Positions 23,801 through 33,816 of a DNA stretch of 64,000 nt are shown here, piece after piece. The DNA lies in assembly GCA_017354895.1 (NCBI GenBank), contig CP071495.1, positions 727,001 to 791,000 of the forward strand, in the 5' to 3' direction. The stretch's first letter is position 1; the number at the start of each line of letters is the position of its first letter. The translations under genes were made by a program, and so were the position numbers. The DNA comes from Podospora comata. Lineage: Eukaryota; Ascomycota; Sordariomycetes; Sordariales; Podosporaceae. A model generated the notes under the pieces. It was not told where the DNA came from, did no database searches, and worked only from the letters and a program-made list of their open reading frames with translations.

Positions 23801-25374
23801 GATGATACCGCCCCGGTAATAGAAGCTAGAGGAGTCTTCTTTGAGGTTGTAAAACAATGTTCCCAGGACTATGGCTATGATCAAAAAGAAGACCAGCGAC
23901 GCAATCGTGAAGGCAGGGTCGGCCAACAGTCTTCTCCAGGCACGCCAAAACGCCAAAGCAACCTGTTGCGAGTATGAAATGATATACAGTGAGTTCGTGC
24001 GCTGTACTTTGGCCTGCTCCTGTCGTCTGGATTCGCGATAGTCGGTGAGCCGTATTTGCTGTGGGTGCTTCTCTTCATACACCATTAACTCCTGCAATAG
24101 CTTCTGCCTTTGCGGGGATTGAATCCATCTTTGGCTAAATTCATCTGGCGTTCGTGGCACCAAGTTCTCGTAGCCTGGCTTGGGGCGTCGTTCGTGAGGG
24201 CTTGTCGCTGATGTCAAAAAGTCAGGGCTGTTTGTCTGCCGGGGCACGGGAAGCCCAAGTCCTCAAAATATCTCTTTGTGTCCTGAGGCGGGCCGAAAAA
24301 GACCTGTCTTCCCTCGCATATAACCGTGACACGATCAAACAAATCGTATGCGGCCTGGGGAGCTTGGTACAGCGAGACCACAGATGCAACATCGGAAAGG
24401 TCAGCTTGGAGGCGCAAATTCCGACAGAAGTTGATGGCATTGGCACTGTCAAGCCCGCGGGTTGAGTTGTCCCAGCACTGAAGCTTGGCTCCTGTCAGTG
24501 CTGCCTCTGCAATGCTGACCCGTTTTCGTTCACCCCCACTGACCCCTCTAACAACCTCGTCGCCGACTTGTGTATTTACGGTATGTGTCAGCTTAAAGAT
24601 GGCCATCATGACATCGCGCCTGATTAGAGCGAGCTCCTGACATGTGAAACCCCCAGGTACGTGACGAACACTGCGGGCCAAGCTGGCGAAGGACAGCGTT
24701 TCGCCGACGGTAAGGTGAGCTAGGTGGACGTCAAGCTCAGCATTGTAAAGAACATCACCCCAAAGGAAGCCGCGAATATGTTTCGGGTGAATACCTATCA
24801 AGGAGCACATATGTTAAAAGCCGAATCGGAAGGTGGGGGCGAGGATGATTGGCAAGTACCTCTATAATTCAGATAAGACTCTGTGTCGATGTCCAAGTCT
24901 GCGGTTTGAGATGCGAGCGTCTTAAGCAAAGTCGAACAGCCAGCTCCCGGTGGCCCCAACACAAGAAGCATCTCCCCTTTCCACCACCCCTTCAAAGTCC
25001 CTCAGAATTCATTTCGGGGTGTTGCTTCGGCGGTTTGTAACGAACCGCACAAGGTTCTTGACTACCCCCACCACAACACTCGAGACTGACTGCTGGACCT
25101 GAGTCCCTGTATTCCAGCCATGGACGTTTAGATTTCGAAAAGCCACACCAAGGGCTCGGTTGGGAGCGCATTTAGGGTCCCCCTCGGATAAGTTGATGAA
25201 TTCTTTGGTCCAGGTATGGGCGTCAAATATCGCCGCTTTGGGGTCGAGCATGCTCCCGGGTATGGGGTTGATGGGGCCATTGCGAGTATTCGAAGTTCCG
25301 CCGATTCGTTGCGCGAGTTGCTTCAGTTCTTTTGTGGCATCCTCAGGTTGGGGCTGACTGGGTAGTTCGGCCAT
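20804..25374 (-). pseudogene. PDR-type ABC transporter (ABCG full transporter) pseudogene
   Basis: Full-length relic of a plasma-membrane drug efflux pump with the order NBD1-TMD1-NBD2-TMD2. Start MAELPSQPQPEDATKELKQL at 25374. NBD1 has the PDR-type degenerate Walker [15 protein letters not shown] and signature VSGGERKRVSIAEA; NBD2 has [18 protein letters not shown] and [14 protein letters not shown]. Normal introns remain, for example 22740-22827. Reading frames break repeatedly: a TGA just after NTPK (about 25006), a TGA after RIIKHFW (about 21794), and single-base frame changes near 24980, 24235, 23590, 23235, 23105, 22280, 22110, 21510 and 21020. About two stops and nine frame changes in 4.5 kb make this a clear pseudogene. 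It borders the transposon island on its 5' side. Confidence 0.9.
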
Positions 25375-25854
25375 CGTCGTAGGCGTTCAACGCGGAAAGG
25401 CTGAAGGGTGTTGAAGCTCGGGTAGCGGGAGCCATCGTGACAGGAAAGGGCAGCGGTGAGGCTTTTGAGCACCCCGGACCAGCAACGTGATAGGCAGATG
25501 ACAGAGAAGTTGGTTGTCAAGCTTGCTCTTGCCATGAGAACGAAAAAGAAACAACCAACAAACTCCTTGGCACTCCTCTCTGCTCTAAGACTAGACGCGC
25601 AACGTTGATGTCTCCGTAGAGAGACAATGGAGATACAACCGTGTTCAAGTTGCATTCGCTTCAGGAATCTCTTCCATGTTCTGCTCGGGGCAAAATCCCT
25701 CCGTATCCTGAAATCGTCAGTATAATGTCCGAGACGGAGCAACCGAGCAACCGCCCCGAAGAATATGTCCACTTACGGCACTCGGCTCAGGTCTTGGCTC
25801 CGGCGTTGGCTGTCTTGGCTCGGCGAGAGCCGGACCCCAGCGCGGCCATGCCCA
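25375..25854. other. Former promoter region of the ABC transporter and edge of the transposon island
   Basis: About 480 bp of ordinary composition. The left part is upstream of the ABC pseudogene start. The sequence from about 25780 to the TATATATACGG at 25860 is probably already LTR sequence, but I cannot place the boundary. No gene is supported. Confidence 0.35.
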
Positions 25855-26191
25855 ACGACCTATATATACGGAGGAACTAGCTAGTGTAAATAGATAGTTC
25901 CGTAGTATGTAATATAAGTTATAATCGTTAGCATTTAGACTGTTATGATTGAGATAAGCTATTGTTAAACACTGTTTAGTTATACTAAATTAAGGATTAT
26001 TTAGAAGTACCTTCAATTAGTATTTTTTTTAAATGTTTTAAAAAGGGGTTCGTTATACGTTATATATTTACTTTAATTTTATTACGGATAAGTTAAAAAT
26101 AATTAAACGCTATAATTAAAAAAAATAATACTTAACTTACTATTAATTAACTTCTTACTTATATTTAAAAGCTTAAAAATAAATTATATTT

Positions 26192-26688
26192 TGTCACGGT
26201 TTTGGGAGACAGTGGGGCTACGAGGAACTAATCAGGACTGGACCGGGCGACTGAGCGGGGCTCACGGTCCAGGAAGACGGAACGGACCAATGAGATGGGG
26301 ACTGGGGACCGCGGCGGAGCTTACGGTCCACGGTCCAGTATCAGCCAATTGTAAACACTAGATACCGTGAATACAAGCTTGAATTGCATACTGCGGAACT
26401 GTCTATCTACACCAGCCAGTTCCTCGGTATATATAGATCCTGGTATCCTGAAGTGTTCGCCCTGCTACGGCCCCGATCACCCATAGCACATTGCATCCTG
26501 CAACGTGCTCGTCGTGCTATGCCTCAGATCACCCGTAGCATCTTACATCCTGCAGAGTGCTCGTGTGTCTTGGCGCCATAGCACTTTCGTCCAGCCCTGA
26601 TTGGCTGTCTCCTGGTTTCTCTAATGATTGGTTAGGGACGTCCTGCGCCCCACATGTGGCGTGGCTTGTCGTTGGGTTAACTGTGACA
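26192..26688. mobile_element. Head-to-head composite of two LTR ends, inserted in the gag relic
   Basis: A 497-bp block starting TGTCACGG and ending CTGTGACA. Its left 160 bp match the start of the right LTR at 27482; from about 26353 onward it matches the reverse complement of the LTR family core (TGTAAACACTAGATACC... as in the copy at 31353-31723). Two LTR 5' ends therefore face outward. Flanking pentamers (TATTT and TAATA) do not match. Its base composition is ordinary while the sequence on both sides is AT-rich, so it arrived or recombined in after the surrounding element had eroded. Confidence 0.6.
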
Positions 26689-27757
26689 TAATACTTTTAT
26701 GTAGGAAAACGTTATACTTTATTAAAAAATTAATACTTTACGTAAAAAAAGAGACCGTATTAAGCTCGAAGCTCCTGACTATTATAGAGAAGTAAAAGGG
26801 AAGGTAAGGGGATTTTGAATTTAGTTTAAAATATACGTTTGATATTACCATTTTCGCTTCCCAAACAAAATAGTTTAAAGTAATATACGCTACGTTTAGG
26901 CTAGAAAATAAAGTATTTACTTAGTTTAAGCCGATTCTAGAAAGTTATTTCGATAATAGATATAATAAAAAGAAAGAATGATTAAAAAATATTTTAAATT
27001 GTATAAAAAATATAAAAAAAAATTAAAGAAGTATTTAGAAAATATAATAAAAACAAGTATACTTAAGAGCGATTAGTTACTTTTAAGTAAATTAAATTTA
27101 TCACCGATTATATTTTGGCATTTATGATAGATATATTCTATAGCGGAATTAATAACGAAAGATTAATATAATATTTTATAATTAGATTAATAGAAGAAAT
27201 TAAAACTGAATTATATCGATAAAAATAATTGAAGATTATTAATCGATATATTATAATGGTAATTTATATCAATAACCAATAATATTAAAACCGTAAACAG
27301 CAGAAATGTATATATATATTAAAATTTTATTACTTTAACGATAAAAAAAAACGGTTACACGAGACTTATATTTTGGGAACTACTTACGTAAAACTAATAA
27401 AAATCGATACTATGTAATAGTAAAGATTGTAAGACTGGAACTAGGGTAAAAATAACTTTAAGTACTTTAAATATAGTAAAGTATGACGGCTTTAGAAGAC
27501 AGTGGGGCTACAAAAAACTAATCAGAGCTGGACCGAGCGATTGAGCAGAGCTTACGGTCGAGGTAAACGGGACGGACCAATAAAATAGGGACTGGGGACC
27601 GCGGCGGAGCTTTCAGTCGAGGTAAATGGGACGGACCAATAAAATGGAAACTGGGGACCGCAGCGGAGCTTACAGTGCACGGTCCAGTATCAGCTAATTG
27701 AAAGTAGACCGAGGACCGTATATAAATTAACGGTTTACGGTTCTAAAGTCTATATAT

Positions 27758-28110
27758 TAAAATAGTGAGAAAACATACAAAAACAACTACAACACCACAA
27801 ATATACCATCAACAGATTCTTAAATAACTTCACTTACGTGACAGTGGCTCGCTCGCAGGCCGCACTTCACGCAGGACAAAGAAAAGACACTATTGGCTCG
27901 CAGGCCACATAATAGGCACCGGATTGACCTGATCAGAGGGCCAAAATTGCGTGCACGCATGTAAAGCACAAAATACAAAGAAAATAAAAGTCGATGATCT
28001 GTCTAAAATAGAATGTCAGAAGCAAACCGCTTATATACATGACTTCTGACCTCCTCGACGCCTCACTTCTTTACTTATACCCTTAGGCCTGTGACCACAC
28101 TCCAAATCAA
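27758..28110 (-). mobile_element. Solo LTR of a second family, copy 1
   Basis: A 353-bp unit repeated at 31959-32311 with the same length and orientation. It is flanked by ATAT on both sides (27754-27757 and 28111-28114), a 4-bp target duplication. On the minus strand the unit runs TG...CA and has a TATATAA promoter-like sequence. It sits at the TATATATA region of the first-family LTR at 27482-28301. More eroded than the second copy. Confidence 0.65.
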
Positions 28111-28301
28111 TATATAAAGAAAGTCACTAATATAACTAAATAGTTCTGTAATATATATTATTAATTATAATCATAAGTATTTAAACTATTATAATTAAGA
28201 TAAGCTATTATAATATATTATTTAGCTATACCAAACTAAAATTATTTAGAAGTGCCTTTAACTAGATTCCTTTTAGAAATTCTAGATAGAATTTCATCAC
28301 A

Positions 28302-28904
28302 GTTTGCTATATCAGCGCTGTGAGGCACTGTAGCTGTACGCCTCAATAGTAAGTTATAAGTAATAGATATTGAGTTTTTTGTTGTTACAAGTACTGGGAG
28401 TGCATATCTGTATAGGGCGTACAGGCCTATAAAGCATAATCTTGACCAGTAAAAAATCAATTACTTTCTTTAAAAGTATTTAAAAGAAAAAATATAGAAA
28501 ATCTTTAGTTTTAATTAATTATTTAGTCAAATAATATTAATTATATTGAAATGCAGCACTTATTTGTCGAATTTACAGTATATTAAGGCTTGCAAGCTAT
28601 AAAGCTTTAAACTGCAATCAATAAACTTGGAATTCAATAGCGCTTTTAAGGTTCTAGGCGCACAGCAATTGCAGTGAAATTTGAACCCCTGAATTGAACC
28701 GAGACTCTAGAGCTCCGGCCGCGCGGTGTCATGGACCTAACATAAGTGGGGAGCGCGGAGCGCGACCCATCTAACTACTAAGAACGGAAAAGTGGGGAAG
28801 TCAGATTATTACTAGCGCTAAAGGTAATAATCACGATTATTACTAGCCTTGGGTAAACAACGAATAATAATCGACATTATCACTAGTAATAATAGTAATA
28901 AATA
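28302..28904. other. Non-coding island sequence, unclassified
   Basis: About 600 bp of AT-rich sequence with a more G+C-rich patch at 28690-28780. A loosely repeated ATTATTACTAG/AATAATAATC pattern occurs at 28805-28905. Probably old transposon debris; no family recognised. Confidence 0.35.
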
Positions 28905-28981
28905 AGTCTATATATACGGAAAAACTAGCTGGTATAGATAGATAGTTCCGCAGCATATAATATAAATTACAATCGTTAGTG
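28905..28981 (+). mobile_element. LTR fragment, first family
   Basis: About 77 bp matching the TATATATACGG...GTTCCGCAG core of the first LTR family. It is cut on the left and is joined on the right to the transposon-end fragment that follows. Confidence 0.6.
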
Positions 28982-29055
28982 TTAATGTGTGGGTACTACT
29001 AAGTGCCTTATTTACTGCCCTACAGATTAGTATTACAGTGGGCAGTACTGCTATA
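28982..29055 (+). mobile_element. Copy of the right end of the Tc1/mariner relic
   Basis: About 73 bp nearly identical to 30904-30977, with the same orientation: GTGTGGGTACTACTAAGTGC ... GGGCAGTACTGCTATA. It carries the internal inverted pair ACTGCCC/GGGCAGT. An isolated end like this suggests a second, deleted copy of the transposon or a short non-autonomous derivative. Confidence 0.65.
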
Positions 29056-29397
29056 TACCTCTGCCTACGAAATTGTTGTTAGTGCGCGACTTGCCCCACA
29101 AAACAACTACCAAATATAACAGTGATCAACAGCCACATACGCAATATCGAAATTCATCGAATTTTAGGTCACTATACTACTATTTTCTATAGCAAAGGTA
29201 CTTCCTAGTTCTTAAGGAAATGCAAACTTACTCGCGTGGCATTACAGCGACCGACCATCACCTACCGTCAACATCATAAGAATCAGCGCTTTGGTTAACT
29301 ATATTAATATTCACACTTCACCTTCGGCCGAGCGATTTTATCGGCTTTAATTGGTAGGGCAATACCGGCCACACTGGTATCTAAAATCCCACAAGGC
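29056..29397. other. Unclassified island sequence
   Basis: About 340 bp between the transposon-end fragment and a solo LTR. No coding frame or repeat match within the window. Confidence 0.3.
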
Positions 29398-29402
29398 TCA
29401 GG

Positions 29403-29786
29403 TGTCACAGCTTGACACTTAGTGGGGCGCAGGCGCCCCACGGACCAATCATTAGTACGGGAGCTCGGACCAATCAGAACGGGATCATTGGGATCGAGGA
29501 TCGATCCAGAAGAGTCAATCCCAAAAGGGACAGTATCGATAGGATCGATGGTCGAGTCTATCGATCCAGGACAGTGCCAGGCTTGGCACGAGGTCTATAT
29601 ATACGGAGGAACTGGCTAGTGTAGATAGACAGTTCCGCAGTATGCAATTCAAGCTTGTATTCACGGTATCTAGTGTTTACATTGAGATACCTTGTTGTGC
29701 ACTATTTAGCTGCACCGAGCCACGATTATTCAGAAGTGCCTTCGACCAGTATCCCTTTCAGAGGTTTTGGATAGGGGTTTGTCACA
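29403..29786 (+). mobile_element. Solo LTR, first family, with intact target duplication
   Basis: A 384-bp LTR, TGTCACAGCT...GGTTTGTCACA, flanked by TCAGG on both sides (29398-29402 and 29787-29791). It contains TATATATACGG near 29596, the likely promoter. The sequence looks intact and little mutated. It is about 370-380 bp long like its inverted partner at 31353-31723, to which it is very similar over the half from TATATATA to the end. Confidence 0.9.
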
Positions 29787-29844
29787 TCAGGACCTCACGC
29801 GTGAGCTAAAAGTCTATATATATCCTTAACCCTCTACACTTTAT

Positions 29845-30977
29845 ATCTGACTGACTGACTGACCGACTGACCACAGATTAAAATCTGGGCCTTACGCTTT
29901 AAAGGTAAAATAAAGTATAACGAAATAGCTAAAGCAATAGGCGCGTCCATAAGGTAAGTCGAATACGCCTGCAATTCGCCGTTAACTTTGCGTTCCGACC
30001 ATCGTGGCCGTAGGCCTTTAGAGTTCACCGCCGAAAAAAAAGACCGAATTGCTCGCGCCCTAAATAACAACCTTATCGCTTGTAAGCTTAAATAGAAAGA
30101 TTTATAGTAATATTTAAAGGGTTTTAATAGGTTTAAAGATCGAGCCTTCATTACGGCTATAAGAAATACCGGCTTCTAACGTAAAGTACTACCTCGGAAG
30201 ATTTAACTTACCGCCCGGTACCGAGCCGACCAGTCGGCCTTTTGCCGCAAGTAATTAGTACTTCGGCTTTGCTTAGAAGACTAGGAAAACGTGGCCTTTA
30301 GCGATAAGACCTAGGTAATCAATAATTATATATAGAAAAAGTAGTTTCCAATTTACGAAGCCGAGGATATCGAAGCCTAGGCAGCCGTTAGGAAAAGGCT
30401 TTACAGATGGATATTTTGGGGTATAATATATAAGAGCGAGAAAGCCGGTTTATTTATGTGGGAGAAGTATTATGGGAATATTAATAGTAAGAAATATATT
30501 AGGTATATTTACCTATTAATCTATAGTTTTATTATAAAAAAAGCGGCGTAAGGTACTTTAGTGGTTTTATAATAAGATAATACCTCGTTTTATATATTTT
30601 ACGTAACTTGGACTTCTATTATTAGCTTTGGAATCGAAACCCTAACCTGGCTAGCAAAATTACTAGATTTGAATCCTATTGAGAATATGTGGTTTTGGAT
30701 AAAAAATTGGATCGAAGTTAATTATAATATCCAAAGCTTTACTCCCAAGACCTTACGTAGGGCAATTGAAGTAGCCTAGGCAGCAGTGCCTTGTGAGTAG
30801 CTTTGTGAGCTTACCCATAGTATGCCCCGAAAGCTTCAAGAGGTAATTGAAGCTAAGGGTAGACTCATTTGCTATTAGTATAGGTACTTAGGTTTACATG
30901 GGTATTAACGTGTGGGTACTACTAAGTGCCCTATTTACTGCCCTACAGATTGGTATTACAGTGGGCAGTACTGCTAT
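29845..30977 (+). mobile_element. Tc1/mariner DNA transposon relic
   Basis: The plus strand retains a recognisable transposase: an N-terminal helix-turn-helix-like segment (KIWALRFKGKIKYNEIAKA from 29878, then RGRRPLEFTAEKKDRIARAL) and the C-terminal DLNPIENMWFWIKNWIE at 30666-30716, which is the glutamate region of the DD(34)E catalytic triad. The span of about 335 codons is the normal transposase length. Many in-frame TAA/TAG codons are present, most where CAA or CAG is expected, as RIP would give, so it is dead. The right end (about 30904-30977) is duplicated at 28982. A matching left terminal repeat was not found; a (CTGA)n run lies at 29849-29874. Confidence 0.85.
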
Positions 30978-31352
30978 AAGCAGTAACGGAATTTCCCAGC
31001 TTAGCTCCCTCTAGAATGTTTCTTACAAGGGACCCTTGCCTAGGCTTACAGGGCTACTGTGGCCTGAGGCTTAGTCAATGGATGCTAAAACCTTCCAAAG
31101 TGGCTGTAAGCTTACGCAATAAGCTGCTATAATGGTGTGATCTACAGGGCACCCCTGCCACTAAAAGATCGATGAATTTCCATGAGGTTCTATCAGACCC
31201 ACCAAGGCCCACTAACTACTCTAAGTAGTATAGGGCCTTCAGGGCCTACAGGACCTACAGTAGGCCAACGAAGGCTTATATATAGACCTCTCTCCTCTCC
31301 TGTAAAATAGTTTACCTTTCTCTCCTAAAGGGCAAGGGTATTAAGGGCAATA
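30978..31352. other. Unclassified island sequence
   Basis: About 375 bp of fairly ordinary composition, rich in short GGGCC/AGGCC-like words (for example AGGGCCTTCAGGGCCTACAGG at 31230-31252). No coding frame. It lies between the mariner relic and a solo LTR. Confidence 0.3.
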
Positions 31353-31723
31353 TGTGACAAACCCCTATCCAGAACCTCTGAAAAAGACACTGGTCGAAAG
31401 CACTTCTGAATAATCGTGGCTCGGTGCAGCTAAACAGTGCACAACAAGATGTCTCAATGTAAACACTAGATACCGTGAATACAAGCTTGAATTGCATACT
31501 GCGGAACTGTCTATCTACACCAGCCAGTTCCTCCGTATATATAGACCTTGTGCCAAGCCGTGATCAGTCTCCCAAGGCCACTGATCACTTCTGCTCAGTC
31601 TGCTCAGTGCCCTGATCACACTGATCACTTCTGCTCCACTGTGATTGGCTCCCCTATACGTTCTCACTATTGGTCCCTGCTTCCCGTGGCCCCCACAACC
31701 CGTCCTGTACTAGGGTTGTGACA
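31353..31723 (-). mobile_element. Solo LTR, first family, inverted, with intact target duplication
   Basis: A 371-bp LTR, TGTGACAAAC...GGTTGTGACA on the plus strand, flanked by CAATA on both sides (31348-31352 and 31724-31728). It is the reverse complement of the family as seen at 29403-29786; the two match closely from the TATATATA region to the end but differ in the other half, so they are different subfamilies. Looks whole as a solo LTR and little mutated. Confidence 0.9.
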
Positions 31724-31897
31724 CAATACGAGTAATAAAGGCAATTTTTATTCCTTATACTCCACTGTATTACAGTGCCTTTTCCTTTCCTTCGGCACTG
31801 CCGTCGTATCCTCCCGCTTCCGCTTGCGCACTGCTGTATTCTACAGCAACCCTGTATAGGTACTATATTATAAGCCTATCAAGGCATACCAGCTAAC
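31724..31897. other. Short unclassified island sequence
   Basis: About 170 bp between two LTR pieces. Contains a short inverted pair (CACTGTATTACAGTG at about 31762-31776). No coding frame. Confidence 0.3.
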
Positions 31898-32403
31898 AAT
31901 AATATAAGTTATAATCGTTGGTATCTAGTCTATTATGATCGAGACAAGCTATTGTTATTGAAATAGTAAAAAACATACACAAAAACAACTACAACACCAC
32001 AAATATACCGTCAATAGGTCCTTCAATGGCCTCACCTGCGTAACAGTGCTCGCTCGCAGGCGGCACTTCACGCAGGACAAAGAAAAGACGTTATCGGCTC
32101 GCAGGCCACATAATAGGCACCGGATTGACCTGATCAGAAAGCCAAAATTGCGTGCACGCATGTAAAGCACAAAATACGAAGAAAATAAAAGTCGGTGATC
32201 CGTTTAAAACAAAATGTCAGAAGCAGATCGTTTATATACATGACCCCTGACTTTCTCCTGAGCTCAACTTCCTTACTCATACCCTCAGGCCTGTGGACGC
32301 ACCTTAAACCATTATATACTGTTTAGCTGTACCAAACCAAGATTGTTCAGAAGTGCCTTCAACCAGTATCCCTTTCAGTGGTTCTGGATAGGGGTTCGTC
32401 ACA
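31898..32403 (+). mobile_element. LTR fragment, first family, split by a second-family LTR
   Basis: 31898-31958 and 32312-32403 together match the second half of the first-family LTR and end in GGGGTTCGTCACA. The left end is cut at about 31898. The 353-bp second-family LTR is nested inside. Confidence 0.7.
31959..32311 (-). mobile_element. Solo LTR of a second family, copy 2
   Basis: A 353-bp unit, TGAAATAGT...TTAAACCA on the plus strand, flanked by TTAT (31955-31958 and 32312-32315). Same length as copy 1 at 27758-28110 and clearly less eroded. On the minus strand it has TATATAAACG about 100 bp from its start, consistent with an LTR promoter. Confidence 0.75.
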
Positions 32404-33816
32404 TGCAGCTAGCGCTGAGGCTCCGCAGTGCCAGCATTTCAGCATGTCTGGCAACGTGGCTAGCGCCCTGCAACGGCCCTGCAACGGTTGACCGTTAGTG
32501 CTCCACACCACTAGAAGCGCCCTTAAACGGCTTCAAACCAACGCACTAGCAAGCATTCCAATAGCTGTGTTTGAGCAAGTTCTAAGGAAGCGATATAGAA
32601 CTACAGGCCTATAAAAAGCCTATTACCACAGCTATTTACTGTGATATTTCTTTGAGTCTTCAAATCAATTCAATATATTCGTTTACCATACTCTTTAAAG
32701 CTTTCACAAGCTTATATTACAATGTCTACCCTTCAGATATTATAGAGCACTGTCTCTGTAATCTACTTTTCTTCAGTGCATCCCACTGTCGTATACTGCA
32801 GACAAAGCCTTGCTTGCTTACAGTACACTGCGCCCACAGTCATTTAGGCCTACTGAGCTTCTAATTTAATAGATTGAAATAATATTTATTTTAAATTATT
32901 ATAAAAAAGAGTAAAATTTTAGAAAGTTAAGTATTGTAGTTTATAAAGGTAACTCGTACAGTAGTATAATTATTAAATGAATTTATTAATAAAAAAATGA
33001 AAATTTTAAGTGCGTTCTTTAATATGCTGTGATTGAAGTTGTCACAGCGGTCATCATGGTGCTAGTTTGCTTAGGTGCAGGTGCCTGTGCCCCACTTTTC
33101 GAACCTGGCTAGTGGGGTTGCTTCGAGGTAGTTGTTTATTTCTGGCTGCAGGCTACAGGCTGGTATTACTCTTCTCTTTTACTTCTTTAGATCAAAACCC
33201 TACGAATACAGCTATCACTTACTGGTGCTTTTGCCCTGCGTGATACGCTGCCCTCACAGGGGTGATGCTAATGGCGAGGAGTATGATTCCCTTAATATGG
33301 AGTTTGTTTTATCAAACTTTAGGAAGATCGGCCCAAGCGAACAAGCGGTTCAGTCGTTAGGCGGGCAGATTACTGTTTGGCTTGAGTCGTCATAACCCCT
33401 GTAGGGGGTGCACCCCTGACTGACCCCTGAGTTTATACGTAGGTACATTAAACCGTGATGCCTTGACTTTGACACAGCACTGGTATCGCAACACAGCTAG
33501 AAATGAAAACCATCGTTCCCGTTCGTATCGAGGCAGAGTCGATGGCATTGAAGAAGTGGATTGGCTGAATCCTCTTTGTGGAGTCATGACTCCAGTCTAT
33601 GACGACAGCTAACATTCGTCATGGCATCATCACGGCCGATGCCAACCAACAGAAAGCCACCACAGAATTAACTATACACAAAGGCCAAATGGGTCAACCA
33701 GTTGGAAATGGACTATTTCATCGCCCAAGATGAACGCTTCCGTCAAGAACGGAAGGAAGAAGACACTGAAGACACACAAAAGACCATCACCACCGCCAAC
33801 AACACCACGCCTCAAG
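32404..33816. other. Right border of the transposon island, no gene supported
   Basis: Composition returns gradually to normal; AT-rich sequence persists to about 33030. Frames of 70-87 codons exist but show no family features. The last 150 bp are the leader of the next gene. A patch at 33060-33125 resembles transposon-type GGTGCAGGTGCC repeats but could not be matched within the window. Confidence 0.4.

Larger units (their letters stand above)
25855..28301 (+). mobile_element. Eroded LTR retrotransposon relic with gag, internally deleted and carrying later insertions
   Basis: Left LTR fragment about 25855-26057, interior 26058-27481, right LTR 27482-28301. Both LTRs share the family's TATATATA region and end in a degraded GTCACA. 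The interior at about 26750-27480 is very AT-rich; on the plus strand its amino-acid pattern resembles a retrotransposon gag domain, as in Ty3/gypsy-like fungal elements. No reverse transcriptase or integrase was seen, so most of the interior is lost. The element is old and broken, with dozens of breaks of the C-to-T/G-to-A kind expected from RIP. Later insertions lie within it: the composite at 26192-26688 and a second-family LTR at 27758-28110. The right LTR contains a 59-bp tandem duplication (27548-27606 and 27607-27665). Confidence 0.65.

Noticed and set aside
20804-25374. Frame changes in the ABC transporter explained as small introns
   Set aside because: Adjacent conserved residues continue in the next frame with no missing sequence, so no room for introns; real introns in the gene have normal splice sites.
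26192-26688. 5' LTR of the gag-bearing element
   Set aside because: Its right part runs opposite to the left and right LTRs of that element and its composition is unlike the eroded surroundings.
29403-31723. The two facing LTRs as the ends of one element
   Set aside because: They are inverted rather than direct, and each has its own different 5-bp target duplication (TCAGG and CAATA).
31955-32170. Minus-strand 71-codon Cys-rich frame as a small gene
   Set aside because: It lies entirely within the 353-bp repeated LTR and is not kept open in the other copy.
32652-33395. Two frames of 70-87 codons at the island's right border
   Set aside because: No recognisable motifs, AT-rich context and no splice-consistent extension.
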